A DNA stretch of 64,000 nt from Closterium sp. NIES-65 (lineage: Eukaryota; Streptophyta; Zygnematophyceae; Desmidiales; Closteriaceae). The notes beneath the pieces are model-generated. The model saw nothing but the letters and a program-made list of their open reading frames with translations. It searched no databases and had not been told where the DNA came from. The DNA is taken from assembly GCA_948144175.1 (NCBI GenBank), contig CANXME010000032.1:1699501-1763500 (forward strand). Reading direction: 5' to 3'. Every line of letters starts with the position of its first letter. Position 1 is the first letter of the stretch. Of the stretch, positions 21,406 to 32,656 are shown in pieces. A program made the position numbers and the translations under genes.

Positions 21406-22357
21406 GACGAGTACGAGGCCGGGTAGGGGCGGCAACGGGGCCGCGTAGGGGTGGCTACGAGGCCGCGTAGGGGCGGCGACGGGGCCGCGTAGGGAGGGGA
21501 GCGGCGACGGGGCCGCTAGGGGCGGCGACGGGGCCGCGTAGGGGCGGCGACAGGGCCGCGTAGGGGCGGCAACGGGGCCGCGTAGGGAGGTCAGCGGCGA
21601 CGGGGCCGCTAGGGGCGGCGACGGGGCCGCGTAGGGGCGGCGACGGGGCCGCGTAGGGAGGGGAGCAGCTACGGGGCCGCTAGGGGCGGCGACGGGGCCG
21701 CGTAGGGGCGGCGTAGGGGCGGCAACGGGGCCACATAGGGAGGCTAGCAGCGACGGGGCCGCTAGGGGCGGCGACGGGGCCCCTAGGGGCGGCAACGGGG
21801 CCGCGTAGGGGCGGCTACGGGGCCGTGTAAGGAGGGGAGCGGCTACGGGGCCGCTAGGGGCGGCGACTGGGCCGCGTAGGGGCGGCGACAAGGCCGCTAG
21901 GGGCCGCGTAGGGGCGGCAACGGGGCCGCTAGGGGCGGCGATAGGGCTGCTAGGGGCGGTGACGGGGCCTCGTAGGGGCGGCGATGGGGCCGCTAGGGGC
22001 CGCGAGGGGCCTGGAAGGGCGGCTACGGGGCCGCTGGGGGCGGCGACGGGGCCGCTGAGGGTGGCGCGAGGGGCCGTGAGAGGGGCCTCTAAGAGAGGTC
22101 GACAGAAGGGCAGCCCACAAGGCGCGCCTCGGGCAGGAGCGACTGTCGCTCCGGTCAGGAAAAAAAAAGGTTTCAGTGGTGGGCCCAAGGAAGCGTTCCC
22201 ACTAGGGAACCTGCTCTATACCATGTGAAGAAATGAGGAAATGAGAAATGAATGAACTAGCAAGTAGGTGGGTACAAGTAGGAAAACCTAGAAGTGTTGT
22301 ACCCCATATTGTCTACCCCACTACAGCCTACACAAACTAAAGCATATGAGTTTGACA
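21406..22357 (-). mobile_element. copia element D, 5' end only (LTR and leader)
   Basis: A 134-bp LTR (22224-22357) is preceded on plus by the primer-site complement (22213-22223), a 6-bp hairpin GTTCCC/GGGAAC (22195-22200, 22205-22210), GGTGGGCCC (22178-22186) and a G+C minisatellite of GGGGCCGCGTAGGGGCGGC units (21410-22080). No gag follows, because the element is broken at about 21405. Its LTR abuts the K gag leader directly. Confidence 0.85.
22224..22357 (-). repeat. element D 5' LTR
   Basis: 134 bp, TGTCAAACTC...CTTCACA on the minus strand, with the family core AGGCTGTAGTGGGGTA. The LTR partner is not in the window. Confidence 0.87.
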
Positions 22358-22369
22358 AGCTGTAGTCAC

Positions 22370-23860
22370 AATTCGCACACGTGCTAAAATTGCAAACGAC
22401 AACACCATTTGACAGGAATGACTTCTATATCTGGTCCTTCAAATTCAAGCTGATGATGGAGGGTGCTCAAATCATTGGTTTATTTGACGGTTCCCTGCCA
22501 TATCCAACATACGGGACACAGTACGACAAGCAGTAGTACACGTATCAATCACTGATGGCGTTCACAATTCTTCTGCGAAACGTAACAGTGCACGAGCAGC
22601 AGAATATCCGAACTTATCGCAGATACGGTAACTCCACCGAGCTTGCGTACAACCATTTGAAGAACCTGTATCAAGAAAACGACAGCGTGAATCAGAGTCG
22701 TCTCATGGCCCTTTGACAATAGTTTAAATGCAACCCATTGAAAAGGGAATGGCTTATATCAGTCGTTGCCGCGGTCTATGCGACAAACTCCTTTGGTGCG
22801 GTGGGGCACTATTCGAAGATGCCTTTGTCACCCTCGTCATTGCAGGCCTCGGTCCCCAATGGCGCTCAACCCGGGCCATTCTCCAGGCCCACGGGAGACT
22901 CTCCGAAGCAAGCCTCTGTGCATAAATTTATGCCGAGCAACAAGATATGGACGTGCACGAAGAACGACACAAGAAAAGGGCATCAGTACCAGAGTTTGCC
23001 TTTCACACTCAATGGCGCAACAACAACAACCGACAACACGAGCATCAAGCATGAAGATACGTACCACCGTTCTATCACCTCTATGAAACGTTCGGACACT
23101 CTCATGTTTACTGCCCGAATCAACAGCAATCAACACCACCACCACGTCAACTTCGGCCTTCAAGCAGTCATGTGGCCTCCACACAGCTACATTCCTCCAA
23201 CCAGGCGCAGTCTTCAACATCAACGCCGCAACCTGCACGAGGAACAAGAAACATCATAAGCTGCATGACAAGAATGACCTTCTGCATCACTGACTCACCA
23301 CTGACTTACTCACCGGAAGAATTGCTCGACGAACGCACACCTCGTCGTGAATCGCTGGAACCAAATCCAACATACGCGGCCATCGCTCAGAGCGAACCAT
23401 CTGGGCAAGACACTTGGTTCTTAGACAGCTGCTACGGAAAACGCATGTGCTCTTCAAATCGCTTTGTTCACCGGGAACAACGTCTCAACCGGGATGCTGT
23501 GATAACCATCGCCAACAATCAGAACATGCGCACATGACGACAAGGAGTGGTTCAGCTGCAGTCTCGTGAGACTAACGTTATCCTGCAGATGTCAAAGGTC
23601 CTGATTGCAGAAGGACTCGACTACAACTTACTCAGCGTCAGCCAGCTCATGGCGAGGGGGATTCACCTCGAAGCCGACAGCACCACTCAGGAGTTCAAAT
23701 TGTACCACGGAAAGGGCGGACTTTACATCGGGAAGGCGGTTAAAAAGAACAACGTCTTTGTCCTTGACGTCGTCCCAGGTCAGGCGATAGTCAATTTCAC
23801 CACTTCGACGCACTCGCCGGATCTCGACCCCGACTTCAGTTTGGGAGGCTTCTGGTATTA
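22370..23860 (+). pseudogene. K gag, protease remnant and GAG-pre-integrase
   Basis: Gag begins around LKLQTTTPFDRNDFYIWSFKF (about 22385) and has stops at 22534-22536 (TAG after DKQ, where Gln is likely) and near 22715. It continues as YISRCRGLCDKLLWCG and FVTLVIAGLGPQWRSTRAIL. The protease motif is WFLDSCYGKRMC (about 23415), a frame-damaged form of the copia DSGAS/DSGC motif with Asp kept. The frame at 23547-23861 is the region before integrase (LIAEGLDYNLLSVSQLMARG). Confidence 0.82.
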
Positions 23861-23861
23861 A

Positions 23862-24170
23862 CACACCATACCTGAAGCAGAACAAACAAGGGAGTTAACG
23901 GTAACATCGACAGAAGCAGAAGCAACAACAGCAGCAGCAGCGGCAACATCGACAGAAGCAGAAGCAACAATAGCAGAAGCAGCAGCGACATCTGCAGAAT
24001 TAGAAACAACAACAGAGACAACAGCACCAGCACCAATCACCGACACTTCATCAGCACCACCTCCCATCACCAACACCACACCGACTCCCGCTCAACAGCT
24101 GACTCCCGCTCCACGCAACATCCACAGAAGTGCCAAGATCAATACAGTCTTCTATTCCAACTCCGATCTG
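23862..24170 (+). repeat. K low-complexity Thr/Ala/Glu-rich spacer
   Basis: Imperfect GAAGCAGAAGCAACAACAGCAG repeats would read as TSTEAEATTAAAAATSTEAE in the gag-pol frame, then a Thr/Pro-rich stretch up to the integrase zinc region. Confidence 0.65.
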
Positions 24171-24834
24171 TACAGGCGATCACCTGGACATCGCGCCGGT
24201 GAATCACTATGGCATGAAAGGTTGAGACATCTCAGCAACACGACACTAAACAACACAATAAGAGCAGGAGTTCTTGACAAGGACTCACTACTCTTACCAG
24301 ATGGCAGAGAACTTCAACGAGTTTGTGGAACCTGCTTTACCTGCCCCGAAGCCGGTTTACCCCATCAACCGTTTGTCTCCCACCACAATCCGAGCGCACC
24401 AGCATATGCACCACTGGAGATGGTCTATTGTACGCCCGCGAAAGCAGACAAGGGGCTTATAACTACATCATAACGTTCATCGACGCCACCACTCGATGCG
24501 TCTTGCACCTCAACCTACCAAGTCGCGACATGGCCTTTGAAGCCTTCGTCGCATGGCTTCCAGTAGCGAAAAGGGAATCTGGAGTAAAACTAAATAGTTT
24601 CCAGTTAGATGGGGGAGGAGAATACCAGTCATAGAGGTTCAAGCAATATATGGCGGAGAGAGGCATCAATTCTATGCAAATTGACGTAACTTATGCGAAA
24701 TGCACGATACAGCTTGTACGCCTCCTTCACAAGGCAACCGGGAGGGGCTCAATCAGGCATCATGTGTAATCACAGAAATGAAAAACGATGTCGTACGAAT
24801 GCTCTGTGCACCTTACCCTGACCTTACTTTGTAG
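24171..24834 (+). pseudogene. K integrase, N-terminal part
   Basis: The zinc region SLWHERLRHLSNTTL with CGTCFTC, then APLEMVYC, ATTRCVLHLNLPSRDMAFEAF and QLDGGGEYQS*RFKQYM (second catalytic Asp at QLDGGGEY) are readable across several frames. A TAG at 24632-24634 follows YQS. The core breaks off near 24834 before unassigned sequence and the X fragment. Confidence 0.8.
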
Positions 24835-26678
24835 GTTCCGACGACACCGACATCATCGACGATGGCGACCAGGCGACAGCTGTGGGCTCAAACGAGACAG
24901 AACGAATCGCATATTGGCGCACTGGGGATGCCAGTCATAGAGGTTCAAGCAACCTTGCTCTGAGGCGCGTCGCCTTTCTGAGGTCCCCTCGACCTTGCAG
25001 CGATGCGACGGTGATCCAGTCCGGCGAGAGAATTTGAAGTAGCCATATGCCGGTGCAATCCTGCCTGTAGTCACATGCGTCGTCGCCGAGAGCCCTCCAC
25101 CACTTCGTAGAGGAGAGCGGCGTCGAACATCGATGTCGGCGCGCGAGCTGCCTGCAGTCGCCGTCGACCGCTGCACTCGCGCCTGGATTCCGTCGACACC
25201 ACCGTCGACCTTGATCACCCCTCTCTGCCTCCTGCCTTCGCTGCCGCTGACTCGTGCACCATCGTCGACCTCGTTGTCGACGCCACCTTTGTTGCGCACC
25301 GATCGAGGAGAAGCAGGACGGGAAGGGTGTTCCGTCGCCCACTGCGACTGGATGCCCAACTCGACGATCACCAAGGGGATCGTCCCGTACTCGCCATCCG
25401 CGTGGCGTCTCCTCGCGTCAGCCAAACGTGCCTCCAAGGTGTCCGCTATGCCCGCATCAACTACGGGGTCGACCATGGCGACTAACGCTGCTGCCGGCCT
25501 ACGGACAACTTAGTAGGTGCAAAAGTCGGCTCCTATCTGAAGGTATTTGCGGGGCCGTCCACGCTCACCGCACAATGCGGAGAGTCACTCTACAACGGTA
25601 GTGAGCTAAACTACGGGGGTTGGTATGAACTACTCGGAGTGATTGTAGCTTTGCTTAGTTCCTAAGTACTTCCACATTCATGGGAGTAATCGGCAAGAGT
25701 TTCCACTGGCAAAGTTGGAATTACATAATGATTCAACAAGCAATGACAACAATGACTACATCAGGCACCTAGCAACCCTGCAGCTAGCCTGGTCGACCGC
25801 CAGCACAGCTTGGTCGACCGCCTGCCAGCGTTGCGTAGAGGAGCCATGGTAGCACTGCGGAAAGGCAAATTGCCAACAGAGCAGGTCAACGGCATGCCAA
25901 CACTACAGCAGAGCGGCTGTTCAGCGTTACCCCGTAGAACACAGTAGTGCGCACGCTCGCAGATGCGCGCAGACGATTGGCCCGACTTGCCTCCTTGGGC
26001 ATCCGTCGGCTGTTGTCTGCGCCTGACGAGCCACATTGACTTCGGGATACCAGCCTGCAGTCGCGTGCGCCATCGCGACCTCAACGACGTTCGCGTCCCT
26101 CCGCACAACTCGTCGAGCAGGTTACACGGTCGACCCGGTCGACCACCAGGTGCTTCCGGTCGACCACCACTGCCTCTGGTCGACCACCAGGTCCCTCTGG
26201 TCGACCAACAGGTGCCTTTGGTCGACCACAGCTCCCGTCCCGTCGACCAGAACCGTCAGCGGGTGTCGCCGAGCTCCCCTCGTCGACTGCAGCTCACTTG
26301 TCAGGTCGACGGACTACTCCGTCGACCTCCCGGTCGAACTGCAGGTTGACAGACTGCTCCCAGTCGAGCTGCAGATCGACGGACTGCTTCCGGTCGAGCT
26401 GCGGGTCGACAGAGGCCTCGCGGTTGAGCTGTAGGTCGACGGAGGCCTTCCGGTCGAACTGCCCCTCCTTGTTGACGGCCCACCTGTCGCCCAGACCAAT
26501 CTGTTGCAGCTATTGAGCTCCCTGGTTGACAACAGCACCATAGCGGTCCCCTGCAGCTCGACGATCCCTGTCAAGCGGCTCTCCCAGTGTGAACGGTTGG
26601 CTGCTACTCCCGTACATCCGACCAAGTCGTCGGCGTTGTCCAAGCGAGAGCGGGTCCAACACTCCATTCCTGTCAACA
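24835..26678 (-). mobile_element. element X fragment (5' LTR plus gag start), inverted in K
   Basis: Minus-strand LTR 25576-26678 (1103 bp) starts TGTTGACAGG and ends CTCTCCGCA. The X primer site (25559-25575) and gag (MVDPVVDAGIADTLEARLADARRRHADGEYG at 25476, then a YGYFKFS block) follow. Gag homology stops near 24955, where 22 bp of K sequence (24625-24646) recurs at 24931-24952. The origin of 24835-24930 is unknown. No target duplication is visible, as expected for a truncated insert. Confidence 0.8.
25576..26678 (-). repeat. element X LTR (minus copy)
   Basis: 1103 bp, diverged from the other two copies, with many GTCGACC-type repeats at 26100-26480. Confidence 0.82.
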
Positions 26679-28454
26679 ATCCTCGCTTTCGAGCAACGCA
26701 TCACCGAATTTGTTGCGGATAGGAAAACTGGGCAGCACAAAAATGTTACGAGTGTTTGGTTGCATGGTATAATACCAACCCCATACTTCACGAGTCGGCC
26801 AATTCTCACAATGCGCACAGTGGGGGGACTACACCTGGGCATCGAAAAACATTACAACGCTTGGAAAATCTTCTACGTCCACTCGAAGGAACAGTAGCAG
26901 CACGTGACGTGATTTTTTACAAACGAATCACTCTCCAAACGTACCTGGACAACCTGGCAGCAGAACGAGACCTTAGGACCAGCTTCCGTGGCAACCGAGC
27001 CTTCGCCTTGCCAGCAGATGAGGCTGACTGGGATGAGCAAAACGTGGACGAAGCATCGGAGGAAGCCGGACCTCTTCTCTACTGCTCGGTACCTATTCCA
27101 ATGGATGACGACAACCCTCGCGAAAGTGTCAACGCCAAAGTCTACTACGACTTCGCGGACAACGGTTATGTTACACCCCAGCCGGTCAACACCAACGTCT
27201 CAGAACGCATAGGCCCCAATTTCATACCTGATCCAGAAGCATGAGACGAAGCAGTATATCCCGAGGATCCAAATCTCCCCCAACGCATACAGAGTGGGCT
27301 GCAGATTCTCAGCCTCGTCACCGCAGTCCATGGAGCATCACTGCCACGAGAGCCTACTACCGTGCAGCATGCTCTGGGGGGGGAGCATAAGGAAAAATGG
27401 CGCGAAGCCATGGATAGGGAGTTAAAGGCGCTGGAAGACAGAAACACTTGGAAGATAGTACCCATCGGAGTAGCACACAACAAGACCATACTCACGGGAA
27501 AGTGGGTCTTCCGGTAAAAACAAAGGCAGATGGAACTATTGACAAGTTATGGGTCGTGCGCGGTTTTGATCAAGAGCACGGACGAGACTTCACCAAAACC
27601 TTGGCGCCGGTCAGTTGACATACCTCTCTACGGATTCTCCTTCCAGTAGCCACCATGAAGCCAAAGAAACATCGCCAAATCGACATGGATAATGCCTTCC
27701 TCTACGCTCCGGTTGACGCAGAGATCTTTGTCGAGCAGCGACACAGATCCATCACAAACCCCTACCAAATTTGTCAAATATTAAAGTCACTGTACGACAT
27801 CAAGCAAGCCTCACGACTGTGGCAACAGTACCTACATGCCCCTGATTCGCATCGGCTTCCAAGAACTGCCATACGACCAAGGGATGTACAGACTCACAAA
27901 GGCAGCAGAGTACATCCTGCTCATCGTTTATGTAGACGACCTACTCTATATAGGCTCCACCGACGACATTACTACCTGGTTTGAAGGGGAGCTACAGCAG
28001 GATCTCTCGCTCACAATCTCCTCCACTGTGACCCAATACCTGGGGCTCACCATCCTTGACGAAGAGAACGCGATCTACCTCAACGCCGCAAAATACGCCG
28101 ACACCATCGCAAAACGCTTCGGACTTACTCCAGCCGCCAGCTCCACACTTTATCGCTACACCACGGGAAATCACCAGAGAGAGTCTAATCCGCTCGGACC
28201 TGCCGGCCTACGGGACTACCAGCGAAAACTAGGATGCCTGCTCTTCGCAGCCGTCACCTGCCGACGAGCCAACTCACTACCTATCTCAAAAAGCTCGAAG
28301 CAGAGCACATGGCGGAACTCGATCGCGCGCTACACTACCTCGTCAGCACACCGGCAATCGGTCTAACCTACCACAAAATTGTAACCATGACTCCGAAACT
28401 GATCGGCTATGTGGATGCCGACCACGCAGGCGACTCCGAGAACAGACGGTCGTG
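26679..28454 (+). pseudogene. K integrase C-terminus and reverse transcriptase
   Basis: Several frames read through the integrase end (ending RDVIFYKR near 26925) and a linker (ALPADEADWDEQNVDEASEEAG). RT parts are EHKEKWREAMDRELKALEDRNTWK-like (27385-27460), IDMDNAFLYAPVDAEIFVEQ (27680), LYDIKQASRLWQQYL and the catalytic YVDDLLYIGS (about 27930). The frame 27836-28366 continues through the RT thumb (YLGLTILDEENAIYLNAAKY). RNase H starts IGYVDADHAGDSENRRSC and is cut at 28455 by H2. Confidence 0.83.
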
Positions 28455-28459
28455 CACCG

Positions 28460-28598
28460 TGTCAGAATATTATTCTTATGTTCTAGCCTGTAGTGGGGTG
28501 CTCTATAGCGAGTACAACCTTTCTTGGGTTTGCTATTTGTATCCCCATTTCTACTAGTTCATTCCTTTTTTTTTTTTTCTTTCTTCAAACTTTTGTCA
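28460..28598 (+). repeat. H2 5' LTR
   Basis: 139 bp. It shares the TAGCCTGTAGTGGGGTGCTC core with H. A T14-type run makes it longer than the 3' copy. Confidence 0.93.
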
Positions 28599-29744
28599 TG
28601 CTATCAGAGCACGTCGATCCCCTTGGATCGATCCTGTGGGTGGGTTACCACCTCGCTTCCGCTGCTACTTGTTCCTCCCGCCGTGCGCCCCGAGGCGCGC
28701 GGCGGTTTTCTGCCCGCCGTGCGCCCCGGGGCGCGCGGCGGTTCTCTGCCCGCTGTGCGCCCCGAGGCGCGCGGCGGGCTTCTGCCTCGTCGGTCGCCGC
28801 GTCGCCTTCTGGAGGCGTCGCGACGGGCGACCGGGACCCTCGTCGCGGCCCCGCCCTACAGTCGCGGCCCCGCCCTACGTCGCGGCCCCGCCCCGACCGT
28901 CACGGCCCCGCCCTACGTCGCGGCCCCGCCCCGACCGTCGCGGCCCTGCCCTACGTCGCGGCCCCGCCCTGTGTCGCGGCCCCGCCCCTCAAAGCGGCCC
29001 CGCCCTACTTCGCGGCCCGTGGTGGGTCCCTTTCACCACCCCGCCCCCCCCCCCCCCCCCCCCTCCCCCTGCCATTTCCCGTCGCCCGTCGCGGCTCCTT
29101 CGGGGGCCGGGCGAGCTGTGGGGTGGCGGGTATGGGGGTGCTCGGTGTGCCTTCCTCCCTTTGCTCCTCCTCCTCCTTCGTCTCCCACTGCTGCAGCTGT
29201 CGCTGAGGGGGGTGGTTGTGTGGGAGACTGGGGTTTAGGGTTTAAGGGGGGTGCGTGGGAGTAGAGCTAGCGGTGTAGCAGTGGGTGTGTATCAGGTGGG
29301 TGGGACTGTGTGCGGGAGGATGAGCGGAGGTTGCCAGTTTGTCGTCAGCAGCACCTGTAGTCCGGGGCGCTGTCCCGGTAGCCCAGTGAGCTAGACTTCT
29401 ACGCCAGCCACCTGTGGGTCCGTTGCCCGTCCGCCGCTATTTGAGCCGCGGGGCCTGTTACTCCTGTAGTCCGGGCGCTATCCGGTAGCCGCTGTGCCAG
29501 TCTGCCTCCTGCTGCCCGTGTGTCTGCAGCTTCAGCCGTCGCCTCCTATCTCCTCTCCCCTCACTCTCCCTCCTCCTCCTCACTTGCCCGTTGTGACTAC
29601 CACTAGCTTTGCTTATAATTTGTTAACTCTAAACTATTTCTTCTTGAACTTGTGCTCAGAATGTGTGGTGACATTGTGATCCACCCTGAGCTTGTTTTGC
29701 TTTGCCTGCTCTGCTGATTACACCCCACTTTGGCTATGAGGGTT

Positions 29745-29874
29745 TGTCAGAATATTATTCTTATGTTCTAGCCTGTAGTGGGGTGCTCTATAGCGAGTAC
29801 AACCCTTCTTGGGTTTGCTATTTGTATCCCCATTTCTACTAGTTCATTCCTCTTTCTTCTTCTAACTTTTGTCA
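29745..29874 (+). repeat. H2 3' LTR
   Basis: 130 bp, TGTCAGAATATT...TTTTGTCA, ending at the CACCG duplication. Confidence 0.93.
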
Positions 29875-29879
29875 CACCG

Positions 29880-30339
29880 GGTACATCTTCCGACTTGAGC
29901 ACGTTGGTCCTATCTCGTGGCAGTCGAGTAAGCAAGAGCTAATTGCTCTCTCTTCAGCTGAAGCATAATATATTGCACTCTGCTCAGCCACCAAGGAAGG
30001 ACTGTACCCTAGCAAACTGCTGGAAGAAGCAAAACTGGCCCAGTTACCCAGCTTCTTCCGCGCGACAACCAATCGGCAATTCGTATAGCAAACAAGAACG
30101 TGTTCGCGAACCAAACGAAGCACATTGCCCTGGGATACTTCTTCGTGAAAGACGAGACCGAGAAAGGAATACTTGAGCTATCCTACTGCCCCACGTCCGA
30201 GATGGCAGCAGATCACTTGACCAAGAAACTCGGAAAGCAGAAGTTCGAATACTGCATGCTGCTGACTGGACAGGGCCACGTCACCACCAACAAAGGCAAC
30301 AACACTCCAGAAGTAAAGGGGAGTGTTGGAAACATATAG
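29880..30339 (+). pseudogene. K RNase H C-terminal part
   Basis: Reading resumes with GYIFRLEHVGPISWQSSKQELIALSSAEA and ends in TKHIALGYFFVKDETEKG, MAADHLTKKLGKQKFEYC and a stop at 30337-30339. The PPT AAGTAAAGGGGAG and the LTR follow at once. Confidence 0.88.
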
Positions 30340-30716
30340 TTCGCGCTTCTGATGTGTCGAGCGCTATAACATGAAACGAAGCAGACTCACAGCGAAGCAA
30401 CACCGAGTCAACCAAGCGGTTGACAAGGCGACAACGGCAGGAGGTTGAAGCGAAGGTCAAAGGTCAGAAACCTTTGACTTGACAAAGGCAGCACGACAGC
30501 AAGGACAGATAACTGAGTCGCTATTGAGCAGTTACCTAAGTCGTCTCTGTATCGAACCGCATTAGCAGTTACAGTCGCAGTTATTACAACCCTTCATATT
30601 CTCTGTAATCATATAATAGCCCTGTATCTCTATGCTATTACTCAACTCATCTTGTTCTCACACACCAGTGCTAGGTGGTTCAATCAGTCTTTCATTAAGA
30701 TGCTTCCGCCAATACA
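30324..30716 (+). repeat. K 3' LTR
   Basis: Starts TGTTGGAAACATATAG directly after AAAGGGGAG and probably ends AATACA at 30716 (393 bp). Only one copy is in the window, so the right end is a judgement. Confidence 0.75.
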
Positions 30717-30987
30717 TTACTATGAGCTTTAGTCTTTGAAAACGATCCTAAGGGCCTTTCTCAGCCCAAAAAGTATAGCGATTTCGAACCATGTGGCGCG
30801 GGAACCCGTTTCAAACAGGTTCCCGCCATTTTTATTTCGATTGTTTCTGCCTGCATCGGCCTCGACCGGACAATTGCTGGTGTCGATTCGATTCTTCTGA
30901 CTCCTCGTACTTGGTAAAGTCTGCTCCTATAGCGTACAGGAATGTCTTTCATAAAAGTTCATATCTCAACACTAACAAGACCCTTTT
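30717..30987. other. unassigned 271 bp with a strong hairpin; probably gypsy G 5' LTR or its flank
   Basis: No open frame or domain. It contains the inverted repeat GCGGGAACC...GGTTCCCGC (about 30798-30826). Because C3 to the right shows near-matching flanks, this sequence should have been continuous with 43819 onward, the gypsy LTR, before C3 inserted. Confidence 0.45.
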
Positions 30988-31096
30988 TGTCAAGAATAAA
31001 AGTGTTGGTTCATTGATGTGGGTTGGGGTACACATAGCAAACCCTAACATTTGTACCCCCTAAAACAAGCCTCACTACAGGCTACAACATTTGACA
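30988..31096 (-). repeat. C3 3' LTR
   Basis: 109 bp, TGTCAAATGTTG...CTTGACA on minus, preceded by polypurine tract CTATAGGGGTG (31097-31107). Confidence 0.9.
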
Positions 31097-31297
31097 CACC
31101 CCTATAGCCTAAGTGAGGGGTGTCAAGCAAAACCAAAAGTGTACGGTCACAAGACCAGTCACAAAGAAACAAAGCTCAGGGTGGATCACAACGTCACCAC
31201 ACACTCCGAGCACAAGCAACAGGGGCCACAAGGCCAGTCCAATAGTTCACAAAGGTGTACGGCAAGTGTACAAGCAAAGCAAACAGTAAACTTTAGC

Positions 31298-31541
31298 CTA
31301 CGCAAGACGAGAACCAGAGTCAACAAGACCTAACTTCACACAACACTTCTGGTGGTCACAAGGCAGAAGTGCCTTGGTGAAGATGTCTGCAGTGTTGGCC
31401 TCGGACTCCACAAACTTGAAGCGAGCCTGTCCACCTCTTTGCAACTCTCACAGAAGAAAGTATCTGACACCAATGTGCTTCACTGTGCTCTCCAGTCGCG
31501 GCTCTCGACACAAGAGAATCGACGCCTTCTTATCATTGAAC
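31298..31541 (-). pseudogene. C3 RNase H C-terminal part
   Basis: Reads FNDKKASILLCREPRLESTVKHIGVRYFLL, then FKFVESEANTADIFTKALLPCDHQKC after small lesions, and stops at 31298-31300. The part before the break lies at 32657 onward, beyond the solo LTR. Confidence 0.87.
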
Positions 31542-32651
31542 TGCGGAGATAACTGCTCGGGAGCTAGGCTACGGGCTAGGCACGTGTGCTCGTGTGATCT
31601 CTGCGTTCGTTCACTTAGTCGTTTCCTTGTATTCACGCTGCTTGCTAGTTCACTGAGAGAATTGGCAGGAGTTTCACTAGGAAAACATGATAATAATGGT
31701 AGCAACAACATTGGCATCACAGACTACTTCAGTGCTAGCTAGGCTGCTGGTCGACCTCCAGCGCAGCACGGTCGACCGCGCTCTAGCGCAGTAGCGCTCG
31801 CACCGCTCCAACGTTGCAGAGTAGCGTTGCAAGTCCACGGTGTGCCAGCACTGCAGCAAGTCGGCTGCACAGCGTTGCACCCGCAGGACAACGGTGCACT
31901 TGCTTCGCAGGTGCGTGCAGCTGGTTGGCGCTCCACACCTTGTCACGAGCACAGCACAGACGCCTGGCAGACTCCACGCCAGCGACTGCGCCCACCAGCC
32001 ACGTCGACCTCGGGATACCACCCCCGAGGTCAGCCTCGCAGACTCCACCGTGGCGACATTCGCACACGTCGCCCGGGTATTCCGGTCGACCGGGCAACCA
32101 CGCCTGGCCGACCAGCGCAGTCCGTAGCCGGCCACGCATGCCCGGCGTCCCCAGTCCGACATCCAAGCGCCCAGGACTCCTTCCGAACCCCCAGGTCGGC
32201 GTCCAGACGCCCAGGACGCCGAGCAAACCTCCAGAGCGGCGTCCCTCCTCCTAGGACGCCGACCAGACGCCCAGGTCGGTGTGTGGGCCCCCCGGGACGC
32301 CCAGGTTGGCGTCCGGACCCCCAGGACGCCGTGCAGACGCCTAGGTCGGCATCTGGCTTTTCAGAACGCCGTGCAGGCGCCCACGACGTCGACCAGGCGC
32401 CCGGGTAGTCGTGGCGACGCCCAGCTCGGCGTCCAGCTTCCCAGGACGCCGTCCAGGCGTTTGGGACGCCAACCAGGCGTCCAGGGCGGCATCCTCCTGC
32501 TCGGCGCCCTCCAGCCAGGCGCCCTCCAGCTTGGCGCCCTTGCAGTGGCCCGCGTGCCCACTGCTGCAGGTCGGGTGCAACCCCCGCACATCCGACCACA
32601 AGGTTGGCTCTGCCCAAGCGAGGACGGGGCCTTACAACACTCCCGTTGACA
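31542..32651 (-). repeat. solo LTR of element X
   Basis: 1110 bp, TGTCAACGGGAGTG...ATCTCCGCA on minus, with target duplication TGAAC at 31537-31541 and 32652-32656. It interrupts the C3 RNase H at STLF | NDKKA, and the frame is restored when it is removed. LTR-LTR recombination of a full insert is the usual origin of such a structure. Confidence 0.94.
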
Positions 32652-32656
32652 TGAAC

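Larger units (their letters stand above)
28460..29874 (+). mobile_element. non-autonomous LTR element H2
   Basis: LTRs of 139 bp (28460-28598) and 130 bp (29745-29874) flank about 1.15 kb without gag or pol. The target duplication CACCG is at 28455-28459 and 29875-29879, and removing the insert restores the K RNase H frame (SENRRSC | TGYIFRLEHVGP). Primer site TGCTATCAGAGC (28599-28610), hairpin CGATCC/GGATCG (28615-28620, 28625-28630), CCTGTGGGT (28633-28641), a G+C leader, a 3' block with GTGTGGTGACATTGTGATCC and a degenerate PPT before the 3' LTR are present. Confidence 0.94.
22358..30716 (+). mobile_element. copia element K, decayed, 5' LTR lost
   Basis: Gag, protease remnant, integrase, RT and RNase H occur in copia order on the plus strand and end in a PPT and a 3' LTR (30324-30716). 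It is interrupted by a minus X fragment (24953-26678) and by H2 (28460-29874). The left edge meets the D LTR, with no 5' LTR of its own. Numerous stops and frameshifts make it one of the older elements here. Confidence 0.87.

Noticed and set aside
28493..29264. Overlapping plus-strand frames (about 240 aa) in H2 as coding genes
   Set aside because: All three frames are open because the DNA is G+C-repetitive; H has no matching protein at the same place, and neither has gag or pol motifs.
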